DNA from: an uncultured Clostridia bacterium
GTDB taxonomy: Bacteria > Bacillota > Clostridia > UMGS1810
DNA: 64,000 bases
Assembly (NCBI GenBank): GCA_934500705.1
Contig: CAKSTI010000009.1
Span: 1-64,000, forward strand
Direction of reading: 5' to 3'
Position 1 is the stretch's first letter, and each line of letters starts with the position of its first letter. The position numbers and the translations under genes are program-made. Shown here piece by piece: positions 1 to 8,852 of the stretch. The notes under the pieces were generated by a model that made no database searches, was not told the DNA's origin, and worked only from the letters and a program-made list of their open reading frames with translations.

Positions 1-444
1 TCCGACAAAATCACTGCACTTGATGCCGGAGCGGATGACTATCTGACAAAGCCTTTCTCTGTTGAAGAACTTCTTGCGCGGCTTCGGGTAACACAAAGAA
101 GATTGCTGCTGCTGAAAAGCAGTAATGACGTGGGAAAACCCGTTTTTCAAAACGGTGAACTCAAAATAGATTATGCAGCGGGCTGCGTTTATCTGAATGA
201 TGAGGAAATGCATCTTACGCCGATTGAGTATAAGCTTTTGTGTCTTTTATCGCATAATGTCGGAAAGGTGCTGACGCACACTTATATCACTATGCAAATT
301 TGGGGCAGCAGCCGGGAAAACGACATCGCTTCGCTGCGTGTCTTTATGGCTACGCTCAGGAAAAAATTAGAACCCGAAAAAACAGATCCTCAATATATTC
401 AAACACATATAGGTATAGGATACCGAATGCTGCGAGTTGATTAA
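1..444 (+). CDS. kdpE: KdpE-like response regulator, 3' part
   Basis: The gene begins before the window. The visible part starts at the end of the receiver domain, with the ALDAGADDYLTKPF segment that carries the conserved Lys, followed by an EELLARLR linker. An OmpR/PhoB winged-helix domain follows: LTPIEYKLL, the recognition-helix region and a C-terminal GIGYRM wing. These segments resemble KdpE, the cytoplasmic DNA-binding partner of the KdpD sensor kinase that controls the high-affinity potassium ATPase. The kdpD and kdpFABC genes would have to lie upstream, outside the window. A hairpin terminator follows the stop. Membership of the OmpR family is certain from the sequence; the KdpE assignment is by resemblance and could be another OmpR-type regulator. 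Confidence 0.85.
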   Translation, partial: SDKITALDAGADDYLTKPFSVEELLARLRVTQRRLLLLKSSNDVGKPVFQNGELKIDYAAGCVYLNDEEMHLTPIEYKLLCLLSHNVGKVLTHTYITMQIWGSSRENDIASLRVFMATLRKKLEPEKTDPQYIQTHIGIGYRMLRVD

Positions 445-483
445 AAATTATCCCTTTGCTTCTCACGTAACAAAACAAATGCA

Positions 484-519
484 GAAGGGCTTGTCAACGA
501 ATTCGGCGACAAGCCTTTC
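484..519 (+). terminator. Rho-independent terminator after kdpE-like gene
   Basis: A 12-bp stem (core GGCTTGTC paired with GACAAGCC, extended by GAAG/TTTC with one GU pair) encloses a 12-nt loop. It lies between two convergent genes and probably serves both. Confidence 0.7.
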
Positions 520-559
520 TTGTATAAAGAAAACCACGCAATAGCAGTTGGATATTTTT

Positions 560-1681
560 TTACAGTACCTTTGTCATCATACCTGTTTTTAAATCTATTA
601 CGTAGTCGCCAGCATAGTGGAATTTTACAATCTCTTTTTCTCTGTCAATTTCCACATTGTCAAACTGTTTGTTGCCGGAGTAACTTACAGATGCAAAGTT
701 TTCGTCATATCGGATACAACTGCCGTCCTTTCCGATGCGTATAAGCCCTTGCGATGCACCGTGCGAATTGGGAAAAGCCAGGTATAAGAATTTGTAGTCA
801 CTTCCGTCAAATTCATCAATCACGTAGGTATATAACGTTTCTTTGTAGTATTCAACCCACTGTTCCATCGTCGGCTGAACGACCTCAAAATCCGCAAGCA
901 CTTGTCTGACTTTGTCACAGTCAAAGATAAGGCTTGAGTACTCTGTCTTGCTTGAACTTATGATAAATTCATCGGAACCGTCGTAATTTGTTTGACGCCC
1001 TGCGTATCCACGGTGAAAATAGTAACCTATGCATTCGCCGTTTGACGTAATCGTGTGGATTGGCTGTGCGCAATCTTTAAAATTACTGTCGTTAAACCAT
1101 ATCGCCTGGCTTATAGGAGTGCTCGAAAACGTACCGTTTAAGTTTTCGTCAATGTTGACCGAGGCGTGTTTTTCTTTTAATACAGCAAAAAGTTCATCTC
1201 TCGTATCGCACATAAATTCCGCATTTAACGTCCTTGCCGTGTCATCGTAAAAATATCTTGCCCCAAAGTCCGAAAATTCGCCGCTGTCACCGATGTCTTC
1301 AATCGCAACCGCCGTTTTTCCCCCTATGTTGTACGATGGTATGCGGCTGTCAAACATATATGCTTTAATGTCGGTTTCGTATGTCCGCCCCACAATCGTT
1401 CCGCTCTTTCGGCTCGAAGCATTGGAACCGCCGATAATATTGTACTTGTCAATCGGATTTATAAAGAGTGTGCGGAGCTGCTCCGAGTACGTGCAGTCTG
1501 CTATTGTGTCCTCCGCAATAATGACGGTTTTTCCGCCTATGTTGTATGACGGAACTTCGATGCCGTTTATGTATGTTCTTATGTCAGTGGCGTAAATATA
1601 TCCTGCCTTGTCGCCCGGCTTTGCCTGTGCATTTGTAAACAGCGCCAGAAAGACGGCGGCAAAAAGTAAAAGTTTTTTCAT
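560..1681 (-). CDS. Secreted protein with two tandem stalk-like repeats
   Basis: Predicted protein of 373 residues with a clear signal peptide (MKKLLLF, a hydrophobic core, cleavage near AQA/KP). Two similar segments follow each other, each with the pattern (G)x-Y-x-TDI-x-x-Y-(I/M) and then (V/I)PSYNIGGKT, at about residues 27-60 and 102-135. They resemble the short beta-rich repeats of clostridial cell-surface 'stalk' proteins. The remaining 230 residues have no motif I recognise. The start at 1681 was chosen because GGGGTGATGAG immediately precedes it; upstream in-frame starts would add a region lacking a signal peptide. Function unknown; likely exported and surface-associated. Confidence 0.75.
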   Translation of the reverse strand: MKKLLLFAAVFLALFTNAQAKPGDKAGYIYATDIRTYINGIEVPSYNIGGKTVIIAEDTIADCTYSEQLRTLFINPIDKYNIIGGSNASSRKSGTIVGRTYETDIKAYMFDSRIPSYNIGGKTAVAIEDIGDSGEFSDFGARYFYDDTARTLNAEFMCDTRDELFAVLKEKHASVNIDENLNGTFSSTPISQAIWFNDSNFKDCAQPIHTITSNGECIGYYFHRGYAGRQTNYDGSDEFIISSSKTEYSSLIFDCDKVRQVLADFEVVQPTMEQWVEYYKETLYTYVIDEFDGSDYKFLYLAFPNSHGASQGLIRIGKDGSCIRYDENFASVSYSGNKQFDNVEIDREKEIVKFHYAGDYVIDLKTGMMTKVL

Positions 1682-1763
1682 CTCATCACCCCACATTAGT
1701 ATACCAAACCGACATAGCAAATGCAAGGTTTTTGATAAAAACATAGAAAATGTCAAAATTGTA

Positions 1764-1792
1764 TTGATATTATGCGCAATTTGTAATATAAT
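1764..1792 (+). promoter_or_regulatory. SigA-type promoter for diguanylate cyclase gene
   Basis: TTGATA, 17 nt, TATAAT (-10 at 1787-1792), about 37 nt upstream of the ATG at 1829. Confidence 0.65.
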
Positions 1793-1828
1793 CAAGAAAA
1801 AACAATTTATGAGGAGGGAACTGTTTTT

Positions 1829-2983
1829 ATGCACGAATTGAGTGATTTGGCAAGAACAATTCCCAATATTGGTTTTTCCGCATTTGGGATTTATATGGCG
1901 CATTCTTTTTACAAATCCCCTCGCAAGTGGTGGCAGTGTACACTTGCGTGGCTTGGAATATATGTTTTTTGGATTTTGATTGGTATACCGCTCGATAAAA
2001 TTTTTGTCGGCAATCCGTCCTTTCCCGGTATGACCCACGAAAGAGTGTGTATGTTCATCGGTCCGGCAGCGTTGGCGGTATATATATACAATTTTCCGCA
2101 GATTTCATTTTGGAGCTGTGTATTTTGTTATTTTATGGTTGATAACTGTATGATTTTGCTCATTGTGCTTTCAAGGATTGTATCGGAAAGTTTGTGTGTC
2201 TTTTTTCCGTTTTCGCACAACGCTGTTATGATAATGGTTTATCTTTCTTTTGCAGCAGTGTTTTTGGCAGTGTATAAATGGAAATTGCAAAGTTATATTC
2301 GCTGTGCACTTGACGGTTTTTCCGGCGGCAATGTGAGGATACTTGCGATTTTTGCATTAATGGCGTATTTTGGTACGCTCTTTGTAACAGACGTGTGGGC
2401 GCCTTGGAACAAGCTGACACTGAATTTTGCTATGCTTAATATTTCTGCGGTAGTAGTTCCGCTATGCGGCTATGGGCTCGCCTTTCGAATTGCCAATGAA
2501 CACGGACGTGTTTTACGTCTGGAGCATAAAATAGGCTATGACTGTCTGACCGGACTTAAAAACAGATACAGTATGTATAAAGATGCGCAAGAATTTATGC
2601 TTAGGACAAGCGGCGGACTTCACGTGCTGTTTCTTGACTTGGATTCATTTAAAAGCATTAACGATACATACGGTCACTCTGCCGGAGACGAATATCTGCG
2701 CCGCTTTGCTCGGAAAGGATTGCAGATTATCGGCGATGACGGGGGATTTTACCGTCTCGGCGGAGATGAATTTGTGGCATTGTATTGCGGCAATGATGTT
2801 GACAGCATTTGCCGAAAAATGGAGGAGGGCTTTGAAGGTTCCAATCTTTGTCCGGCATTTGTCGGAATAAGTATCGGAAAAACAACCGTTCATAAGTTTG
2901 AGGAATTTGAAAACGCCGTATTTGAGGCGGATAAGGCAATGTATGACGTTAAATTTAACAAAAATAAGAGGTGCAATGTATGA
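1829..2983 (+). CDS. Membrane-bound diguanylate cyclase (GGDEF)
   Basis: 384 residues. The N-terminal 215 residues contain about six hydrophobic segments, and the C-terminal 165 residues form a GGDEF domain with FLDLDSFK (metal and substrate Asp), NDTYGHSAGDE, and the signature RLGGDEF near residue 311. All expected catalytic residues for making cyclic-di-GMP from GTP are present. No RxxD inhibitory site is seen before the signature, so product feedback at that site is not expected. The ATG at 1829 follows GAGGAGG at a good distance. The gene overlaps the next (HAD) gene by ATGA, implying translational coupling. The signal sensed by the membrane part is unknown. Confidence 0.9.
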   Translation: MHELSDLARTIPNIGFSAFGIYMAHSFYKSPRKWWQCTLAWLGIYVFWILIGIPLDKIFVGNPSFPGMTHERVCMFIGPAALAVYIYNFPQISFWSCVFCYFMVDNCMILLIVLSRIVSESLCVFFPFSHNAVMIMVYLSFAAVFLAVYKWKLQSYIRCALDGFSGGNVRILAIFALMAYFGTLFVTDVWAPWNKLTLNFAMLNISAVVVPLCGYGLAFRIANEHGRVLRLEHKIGYDCLTGLKNRYSMYKDAQEFMLRTSGGLHVLFLDLDSFKSINDTYGHSAGDEYLRRFARKGLQIIGDDGGFYRLGGDEFVALYCGNDVDSICRKMEEGFEGSNLCPAFVGISIGKTTVHKFEEFENAVFEADKAMYDVKFNKNKRCNV

Positions 2984-3771
2984 AGTACGCAGGAGCAGTA
3001 TTTTTTGACAGCGACGGGACAATAACAGATGATGCGACAGGCATAATTCTTCCTACGGAGAAGACGCTGTGCGCAGTGGAAAAACTCAAGCAAAACGGTT
3101 TTCTCACTTCGCTTTGCACAGGGAGAGCACTTCCCTATACACATCATACATCAAAATATTTTGACGGCGTAATAACTTCAAACGGCACCTACGGCACAGT
3201 CGGTGACGAGCTTGTGGCTGATTTTCCGATGGATTCGGTGCTTGTCAAGGACGCTGTTGATTATATGAATAGTCTTGGCGTGGTATATACACTTGATAAT
3301 CCCCGTGTTTGCTATTGCAGTAATGTAACTTCCAAGGTGTTTTTAAGCTGGATTGGCAAATATTCAATATCGGCGAGCGCTTTCAGCGGAGATGCGGCGG
3401 ATTTCCCCAAAAAGGTGTATAAAATGAGCATTCTGTTTAAAAGCGCCGAACAAGCACAGGAGATGACGGGAAAATATAAAGATGTCCTTAATATCGACCT
3501 CCAACCCGGTACGCTCTTTGCCGATGTTTCGCAGTGCGGTTACGGGAAAGGAGCGGGAGTCAAAACATTTACGGAGCGCTTTGACATTCCGTTTGAAAAT
3601 ACATATGCCTTCGGCGACAGCGCAAACGATGTAAGTATGCTCTCCGCCGTTGCCCATGGCATTGCAATGGGCAGACACGCAGATTGCCTTGACGACGTAT
3701 GCGAATTTGTAACGCAAACCGTTGCAAACGAGGGTATAGAGTTTGGCTTAAAGCATTATAATTTAATTTGA
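2980..3771 (+). CDS. HAD-superfamily phosphatase, Cof-like
   Basis: 263 residues. Motif I is FFDSDGT, in which the first Asp is the nucleophile; it departs slightly from the usual DLDGT. Motif II is the SLCTGR segment, and motif IV is FGDSANDVSML near the C-terminus, followed by GIAMG. This layout is typical of Cof-type (HAD-IIB) sugar-phosphate or nucleotide phosphatases with a C2 cap. The ATG at 2980 is chosen because AAGAGGTG lies 7 nt upstream and because it overlaps the stop of the diguanylate cyclase gene (ATGA); a GTG at 2971 is also in frame. The substrate cannot be told from sequence. Confidence 0.85.
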   Translation: MKYAGAVFFDSDGTITDDATGIILPTEKTLCAVEKLKQNGFLTSLCTGRALPYTHHTSKYFDGVITSNGTYGTVGDELVADFPMDSVLVKDAVDYMNSLGVVYTLDNPRVCYCSNVTSKVFLSWIGKYSISASAFSGDAADFPKKVYKMSILFKSAEQAQEMTGKYKDVLNIDLQPGTLFADVSQCGYGKGAGVKTFTERFDIPFENTYAFGDSANDVSMLSAVAHGIAMGRHADCLDDVCEFVTQTVANEGIEFGLKHYNLI

Positions 3772-3796
3772 TTATATTTTAAATATATGATATACT
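3768..3796 (+). promoter_or_regulatory. SigA-type promoter of the methionine operon
   Basis: TTGATT, 17 nt, TATACT. The expected transcript start is near 3803, some 30 nt before the ATG at 3833. The -35 overlaps the end of the upstream gene. Confidence 0.65.
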
Positions 3797-3832
3797 AATT
3801 GTATCAATTAATAATTAATGGAGGAGCTTGCT

Positions 3833-4921
3833 ATGCGATTTGACAACAGCTCGCTATTTGTAAATACCGGAAGAAAGCCGCTTTCTGCGATGCAGAAGCG
3901 CAAACGCAAAACACGAAACAGCATAGTTGTTGCGGTTTTTGTTTCAATAATTGCGGTTCTCTGCGTTTTTGTTGGACTCATTGTGCACGTGTGGCTGAGT
4001 TACGATGCCGAACAACAGCCCGAACCGCCTGCCGCACAGGTTCAGACCAAAACGGAAGGCAAGACATCGTCTGACAAAAAGTCCGATGAGCATAAAAAGG
4101 CAGAGGAAAAGAAAAAAGCGGATGCCAAAAAGAAAGCGGAAGCTAAGAAGAAAGCCGAAGCCAAGAAAAAGGCGGAGGAGGAAAAGGCGGCATCGGCAAA
4201 ATATCAGACGCAGGGCACAGCCACCGCTTATACCAAGTCGATTGACAAGTCTTTTTCAAAACTTGACGGCACATACGCCTACGGCGTAACCGTGCTGAAT
4301 AGCGGCGAACAGTACATAAACAATACCGATAAAATCACCAATACCACAGCACTTAGCGCATTTCTTGTTGAGTACGCCTCCGCCAAGATTTATACCGGTG
4401 AGTTTGACTACGATACCAACGTTTCCGGTCACAGCGGTAACAGCCTTATGGCGTCGCTCATAAACAGCGGCAGCGTCGATGCGGCAAACTTGCTCATTGC
4501 GCACTTTACCCCTGCAAAACTCAATGCCTATATGGAGGCGCAGGGCTATACTTCCACGCATTTCTCGTCGCAGCTTGCCGACGGCACGGGAGAGAGTTAT
4601 ACAACCGTTGCGGACGTTACCGCACTTGTTAAAAAAATATATGATAAGAGCCGCATATTCCCGTACAGCGATTTTTATAAGCGTATGAGGCAGAGCAGTG
4701 TGAATATGAGAATACGTGCGGCGCTTCCGTATTCCACCGCCGTTGCAAATCTCTCCGCATCTGTTCAGGGTGATTGCTTTGACGCCGGAATTGTGTTCTC
4801 ACCCAACGGAAATTATATATTTGTCGCAATGGCAAACGGCTATTCCGACGACGGAACAAAGGCGAATACCGCCATTGCGGAGGGTTCTCTTGCCGTGTAT
4901 AACGAGCTTAATAAACAGTGA
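3833..4921 (+). CDS. Membrane-anchored, degenerate class A beta-lactamase-like protein
   Basis: 362 residues. A cytoplasmic N-terminus rich in basic residues (residues 15-30) precedes one transmembrane helix (about 34-56). A linker of AKKKAE-type repeats (about 75-125) leads to an extracytoplasmic domain of about 230 residues. That domain resembles the class A beta-lactamase/serine hydrolase fold: SLMASLINSGSVDAANLLI occupies the place of the SDN region. The catalytic SxxK is not recognisable (TTALSAFL lies there), so it is probably not an active hydrolase. GGAGGAG at 3820-3826 fixes the start at 3833 rather than the ATG at 3818. It is the first gene of the metF-metH operon: its stop is overlapped by an in-frame GTG of the next gene. 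Confidence 0.75.
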   Translation: MRFDNSSLFVNTGRKPLSAMQKRKRKTRNSIVVAVFVSIIAVLCVFVGLIVHVWLSYDAEQQPEPPAAQVQTKTEGKTSSDKKSDEHKKAEEKKKADAKKKAEAKKKAEAKKKAEEEKAASAKYQTQGTATAYTKSIDKSFSKLDGTYAYGVTVLNSGEQYINNTDKITNTTALSAFLVEYASAKIYTGEFDYDTNVSGHSGNSLMASLINSGSVDAANLLIAHFTPAKLNAYMEAQGYTSTHFSSQLADGTGESYTTVADVTALVKKIYDKSRIFPYSDFYKRMRQSSVNMRIRAALPYSTAVANLSASVQGDCFDAGIVFSPNGNYIFVAMANGYSDDGTKANTAIAEGSLAVYNELNKQ

Positions 4922-4929
4922 GGTGTACT

Positions 4930-5799
4930 ATGAAGATTACAGATATAATAAACGCATCTGCGCCGAGCCTTTCGTTTGAGGTTTTTCCGCCCAAAACGAG
5001 CGACAAGTTCGAGAGCGTCCGCTCGGCGGTAAATGAGATTGCCAAGCTCTCGCCAAGCTATATGAGCGTTACATACGGCGCCGGCGGCGGAACGTCGCAG
5101 TATACGGTGCAGATTGCCAAAGGCTTAAACGATATGGGTGTGACTGCTCTTGCTCATCTTACCTGCATTTCCTCCGACAGGAACAGCGTAAGGAATATGC
5201 TTGCCCGTTTAAAGACGGAGGGAATTGAAAATATCCTTGCCCTGCGTGGCGATATTCTGCCCGATACCGATATGAGCAAGCTTAGCTACCACTATGCCGA
5301 TGAACTTGTGCGTGAAATACGTGACTTCGGCGGCTTTTGCGTCGGCGGTGCCTGCTATCCGGAAGGTCACCCCGACAGTGAGAACAGCCGTACCGACATA
5401 GAGAATTTAAAGCGCAAAGTCGATGCCGGCTGCGAATTCCTCACAACCCAGATGTTTTTTGACAATAATATACTCTATAACTTTATGTACAGAATACAAA
5501 AGGCAGGCATATATGTTCCCGTTGTTGCCGGAGTAATGCCCGTTATCAACGCAAGGCAGATAAAGCGTATTTGCTCAATTTCCGCCAATGCGCTTCCGCA
5601 GAGATTTCTGCGCATAGTAGACCGCTATGCCGACAGTCCCGATGCTATGAAGCAGGCAGGCATTGCCTACGCAACCGAACAGGTCATAGATTTGTTTGCA
5701 AACGGTGTAAATGCCGTGCACATTTATTCTATGAACAATCCGTCGGTTGCCGCCGCAATAAAAGCAAATATTTCGGAAATACTAAAACAGGAGAATTAA
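4930..5799 (+). CDS. metF: Methylenetetrahydrofolate reductase
   Basis: 289 residues. It reduces 5,10-methylene-THF to 5-methyl-THF, the methyl donor for methionine synthesis. The N-terminal SFEVFPPKT carries the family's conserved Glu. SVTYGAGG follows, and later NILALRGD (FAD/folate region), the Gln-containing LTTQMFFDN segment and VPVVAGVMPV. Length and motif order match the TIM-barrel family throughout. GTGAGGTG just upstream suits the ATG at 4930; a GTG at 4918 in the same frame is less likely. Two downstream genes encode the reactivation domain and the core of cobalamin-dependent methionine synthase, so the three form a methyl-transfer unit. Confidence 0.95.
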   Translation: MKITDIINASAPSLSFEVFPPKTSDKFESVRSAVNEIAKLSPSYMSVTYGAGGGTSQYTVQIAKGLNDMGVTALAHLTCISSDRNSVRNMLARLKTEGIENILALRGDILPDTDMSKLSYHYADELVREIRDFGGFCVGGACYPEGHPDSENSRTDIENLKRKVDAGCEFLTTQMFFDNNILYNFMYRIQKAGIYVPVVAGVMPVINARQIKRICSISANALPQRFLRIVDRYADSPDAMKQAGIAYATEQVIDLFANGVNAVHIYSMNNPSVAAAIKANISEILKQEN

Positions 5800-5800
5800 T

Positions 5801-6385
5801 ATGCCGTCATCGGTTTCCATAAATAAAAACGATATTCGTGTGTCGCCCTCCGAGGCGGCACAACGGCTTTGTGTTCCGCTCAACTTTGAAAACGAGATAA
5901 TCGAGAGGTGCTCCGCCGAGCTTTACCGAACCGTCGAACCCAAGTATTACTGCGTGGAATTTGACATAGATACGTCCAAAGACGGCGTGGTTGACTTCGG
6001 CTTTGCAAAGTTTGGCTCTGCGGATTTGCACAAGAATTTAAAGGGCTGTAAAAAGGCGTTTATCTTTGCCGTCACGCTCGGTTTGGGAGTTGACAGACTC
6101 GTAACCACGGCAAAAATCTCGTCACCGTCAAGAGCGTTTGTCCTCGATGCCCTTGCCTCGGCAACGGCAGAGGCGGCGGCGGACTGCGTGAGCGCACATC
6201 TCAGAGAAAAGTTTTCCCTCCGTCCGAGGTTCAGTCCGGGTTACGGCGACTTTGACCTCGGCGCCCAGCGTGATATCTTAAATGTTTTAAACGCCGATAA
6301 AATTCTCGGAATTAAACTCGGCAGTAATTTGCTTATGACGCCCAAAAAGACAATAACTGCCGTTCAGGGGGTTGAAAATGAATAA
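5801..6385 (+). CDS. Stand-alone methionine synthase reactivation domain protein
   Basis: 194 residues resembling the S-adenosylmethionine-binding activation domain (Met_synt_B12) found at the C-terminus of full-length MetH. The hallmark is RFSPGYGDFDLGAQ near residue 145, followed by LGIKLGSNLLMTPKKT. This domain normally allows reductive methylation of oxidised cobalamin. Here it is a separate polypeptide, and the next gene encodes a MetH without that domain, so the two most likely act as a complex. It starts 1 nt after metF and its last 8 bp overlap the metH start at 6378. Confidence 0.9.
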   Translation: MPSSVSINKNDIRVSPSEAAQRLCVPLNFENEIIERCSAELYRTVEPKYYCVEFDIDTSKDGVVDFGFAKFGSADLHKNLKGCKKAFIFAVTLGLGVDRLVTTAKISSPSRAFVLDALASATAEAAADCVSAHLREKFSLRPRFSPGYGDFDLGAQRDILNVLNADKILGIKLGSNLLMTPKKTITAVQGVENE

Positions 6386-8738
6386 TATACTCGATGTAAT
6401 CAAGAAAAGGAGAATATATTTCGACGGTGGTACCGGAACGTACCTTCAAGCGAACGGGCTTAAACCGGGCGAGGAACCGGAGCTTTGGAATATTTCACAC
6501 CCCGATGTGATTGAGAATATGCACAGAGCATATTTTTCGGCAGGAAGCGACGTTGCAACCACAAACACCTTCGGCGTAAACCGTGACAAGTTTCAAAATT
6601 ACGAGGAAATAATCCGTTCTGCCATAGAGTGCGCCAATCGTGCAAGAGAAGGATTTGAGGATAAATTCATAGCCTTCGATATGGGCCCCACCGGCAAAAT
6701 GCTTAAACCTTTCGGCGATATGGACTTTGACGACTGCGTGAACCTCTATGCCGAAAATGTAAAATGCGCCTCTCGGTGCGGCGTTGACTTGATTATTATA
6801 GAAACAATGAACGACGCCCTCGAAACAAAGGCGGCAGTCCTTGCCGCAAAGGAAAACAGCACACTTCCCGTTTTTGTCACCAACGTGTACGACGAGAGCG
6901 GCAAGCTGATGACGGGCGCAGACCCTGCCGCAATGATTGCAATGCTCGAAGGTCTCGGCGTCGATGCGCTCGGTATGAACTGTTCATTCGGCCCGGATAA
7001 AATGCTTGGAATAATAGACGAGTTCAGCCGCCTTTCCTCCGTGCCGATTTTGGTTAATCCCAACGCAGGACTTCCCAAAATAGAAAACGGAAAAACAGTG
7101 TTTGACCTGTCCTCCGACGAATTTTCAAAGATAATGGTGTCCCTTGCCCAAAAGGGCGCCACAATTCTCGGTGGCTGCTGCGGTACAACGCCGGAATATA
7201 TAGCCAAAACCAGGGAACTCACCCATGATTTGCCGTATTCCGTGCCGTCGCCGAAGCCACATACCCTCGTTTCGTCCTATTCCCACGCCGTAGAGATAGG
7301 GCGCAAGGTTGTGCTCATAGGGGAGAGAATAAATCCCACAGGTAAAAAGAAACTTAAAGAGGCAATAAAAAGCGGCAATATGGACTATATCCTCGAAGAG
7401 GGCATACGCCAGAGTGACGCCGGAGCAGATGTGCTCGATGTAAACGTCGGCGTTCCCGGAATAGACGAGCCGCAGGTTATGGCAAATACCGTCAGTGCCC
7501 TTCAAGCGGTTACAAGCAAACCGCTGCAAATAGACTCGTCCGACCCAGCCGCTTTGGAGAGAGCAATGCGCCTGTATGCCGGCAAACCGCTTGTAAATTC
7601 CGTAAACGGCAAAGAGGTGTCAATGTCGCAGGTACTGCCGCTTGTCAAAAAGTACGGCGGAGTTTTAATCGCCCTTACACTCGACGAGGACGGCATACCA
7701 AACGATGCCGACGGCAGGGCAGACATTGCGTTTAAGATTATAAACGAGGCTAAAAAGTACGGCATTGACGAGAAAAATATTGTCGTTGACCCGCTTGCGC
7801 TCACCGTTTCGTCAGATACGAACAGCGCCGCCGTAACGCTTAAAACAATAGAGATTTTGGAAAGGAACAATATAAAAACCAGCCTCGGCGTTTCCAATAT
7901 ATCATTCGGCTTGCCGAGCCGTGATATTGTAAATTCCGCATTCTTTACAATGGCTATGCAAAAGGGTCTGAATTGTGCCATAATGAACCCCTTCTCACAG
8001 GCTATGATGAATTCGTACCACAGCTACAACGTCTTAGCCGGTCTTGACGAGGCGTGCTCGGACTATATTGCATACGCATCGGCTCTGTCGGACACAGTGA
8101 CGGCGGCATCTGCGCCCAAGAGCACCGCAACGCTTAAAAGCGCCGTTATAGGCGGTATGAAAGATGCGGCAGTTTCTCTCTGCCGTGACGAGCTCAATTC
8201 AACCGACCCTATGGCAATAATCAACGATATGCTCATTCCCGCACTCAACGAGATAGGAACGGCATTTGAAAAGGGCAAGGCATTTTTGCCACAGCTTCTT
8301 ATGAGCGCCGAGGCGGCGTCTGCGGCATTTGAGATTGTTAAGGAAAAGATTGATAAAAAGGCGTCCGATACCGATAAAAAGGTTATCCTCGCAACCGTTA
8401 AGGGCGATATACACGACATAGGAAAAAATATTGTCAAAGTCCTTCTCGAAAGCTACGGGTTCTCCGTAATAGACCTCGGCAGAGATGTTCCGCCGGAGAC
8501 GATTTTGCAAAGTGCCCGTGATAACGATTGCCACCTCATAGGGCTCAGCGCCCTGATGACTACCACCGTTCCGTCAATGGAGGCTACCGTCGCCCTTGTA
8601 CGAAAAAGCGGATTTGACGCACGCATAGCCGTGGGCGGCGCTGTCCTCACACAAGAATATGCGGATATGATTGGCGCCGATTTCTACGGTAAGGACGCTA
8701 TGGACACTGTGAGATACGCACAAGAATTTTATGCATAG
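6378..8738 (+). CDS. metH: Cobalamin-dependent methionine synthase core (no activation domain)
   Basis: 786 residues, compared with about 1,200 for full-length MetH. Domains in order: homocysteine methyltransferase barrel (about 1-290) with zinc ligands Cys202 in GMNCSFGP and Cys267/Cys268 in GGCCGTTP; pterin-binding barrel (about 310-560) beginning LIGERINPTGKKKL; four-helix cobalamin cap (about 580-665); and the cobalamin domain with GDIHDIGKN near residue 676, whose His is the lower cobalt ligand. The protein ends without the reactivation module, which the preceding gene supplies. AGGGGG at 6365-6370 supports the ATG at 6378. A strong terminator follows directly. Confidence 0.95.
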   Translation: MNNILDVIKKRRIYFDGGTGTYLQANGLKPGEEPELWNISHPDVIENMHRAYFSAGSDVATTNTFGVNRDKFQNYEEIIRSAIECANRAREGFEDKFIAFDMGPTGKMLKPFGDMDFDDCVNLYAENVKCASRCGVDLIIIETMNDALETKAAVLAAKENSTLPVFVTNVYDESGKLMTGADPAAMIAMLEGLGVDALGMNCSFGPDKMLGIIDEFSRLSSVPILVNPNAGLPKIENGKTVFDLSSDEFSKIMVSLAQKGATILGGCCGTTPEYIAKTRELTHDLPYSVPSPKPHTLVSSYSHAVEIGRKVVLIGERINPTGKKKLKEAIKSGNMDYILEEGIRQSDAGADVLDVNVGVPGIDEPQVMANTVSALQAVTSKPLQIDSSDPAALERAMRLYAGKPLVNSVNGKEVSMSQVLPLVKKYGGVLIALTLDEDGIPNDADGRADIAFKIINEAKKYGIDEKNIVVDPLALTVSSDTNSAAVTLKTIEILERNNIKTSLGVSNISFGLPSRDIVNSAFFTMAMQKGLNCAIMNPFSQAMMNSYHSYNVLAGLDEACSDYIAYASALSDTVTAASAPKSTATLKSAVIGGMKDAAVSLCRDELNSTDPMAIINDMLIPALNEIGTAFEKGKAFLPQLLMSAEAASAAFEIVKEKIDKKASDTDKKVILATVKGDIHDIGKNIVKVLLESYGFSVIDLGRDVPPETILQSARDNDCHLIGLSALMTTTVPSMEATVALVRKSGFDARIAVGGAVLTQEYADMIGADFYGKDAMDTVRYAQEFYA

Positions 8739-8776
8739 AAAAAGCGTACGGAACGCAACTGTTCCGTACGCTTTTT
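8739..8776 (+). terminator. Strong terminator after metH
   Basis: A perfect 16-bp stem (AAAAAGCGTACGGAAC and its complement) with a 6-nt loop, ending in TTTTT. The first base lies right after the metH stop. Confidence 0.9.
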
Positions 8777-8852
8777 AAGTTAATAAAAATCCGTACTTAG
8801 GCAATGCGGGTTTGAGTATCCACTGCCTGCTTAAACATACGAATAACCGCCT

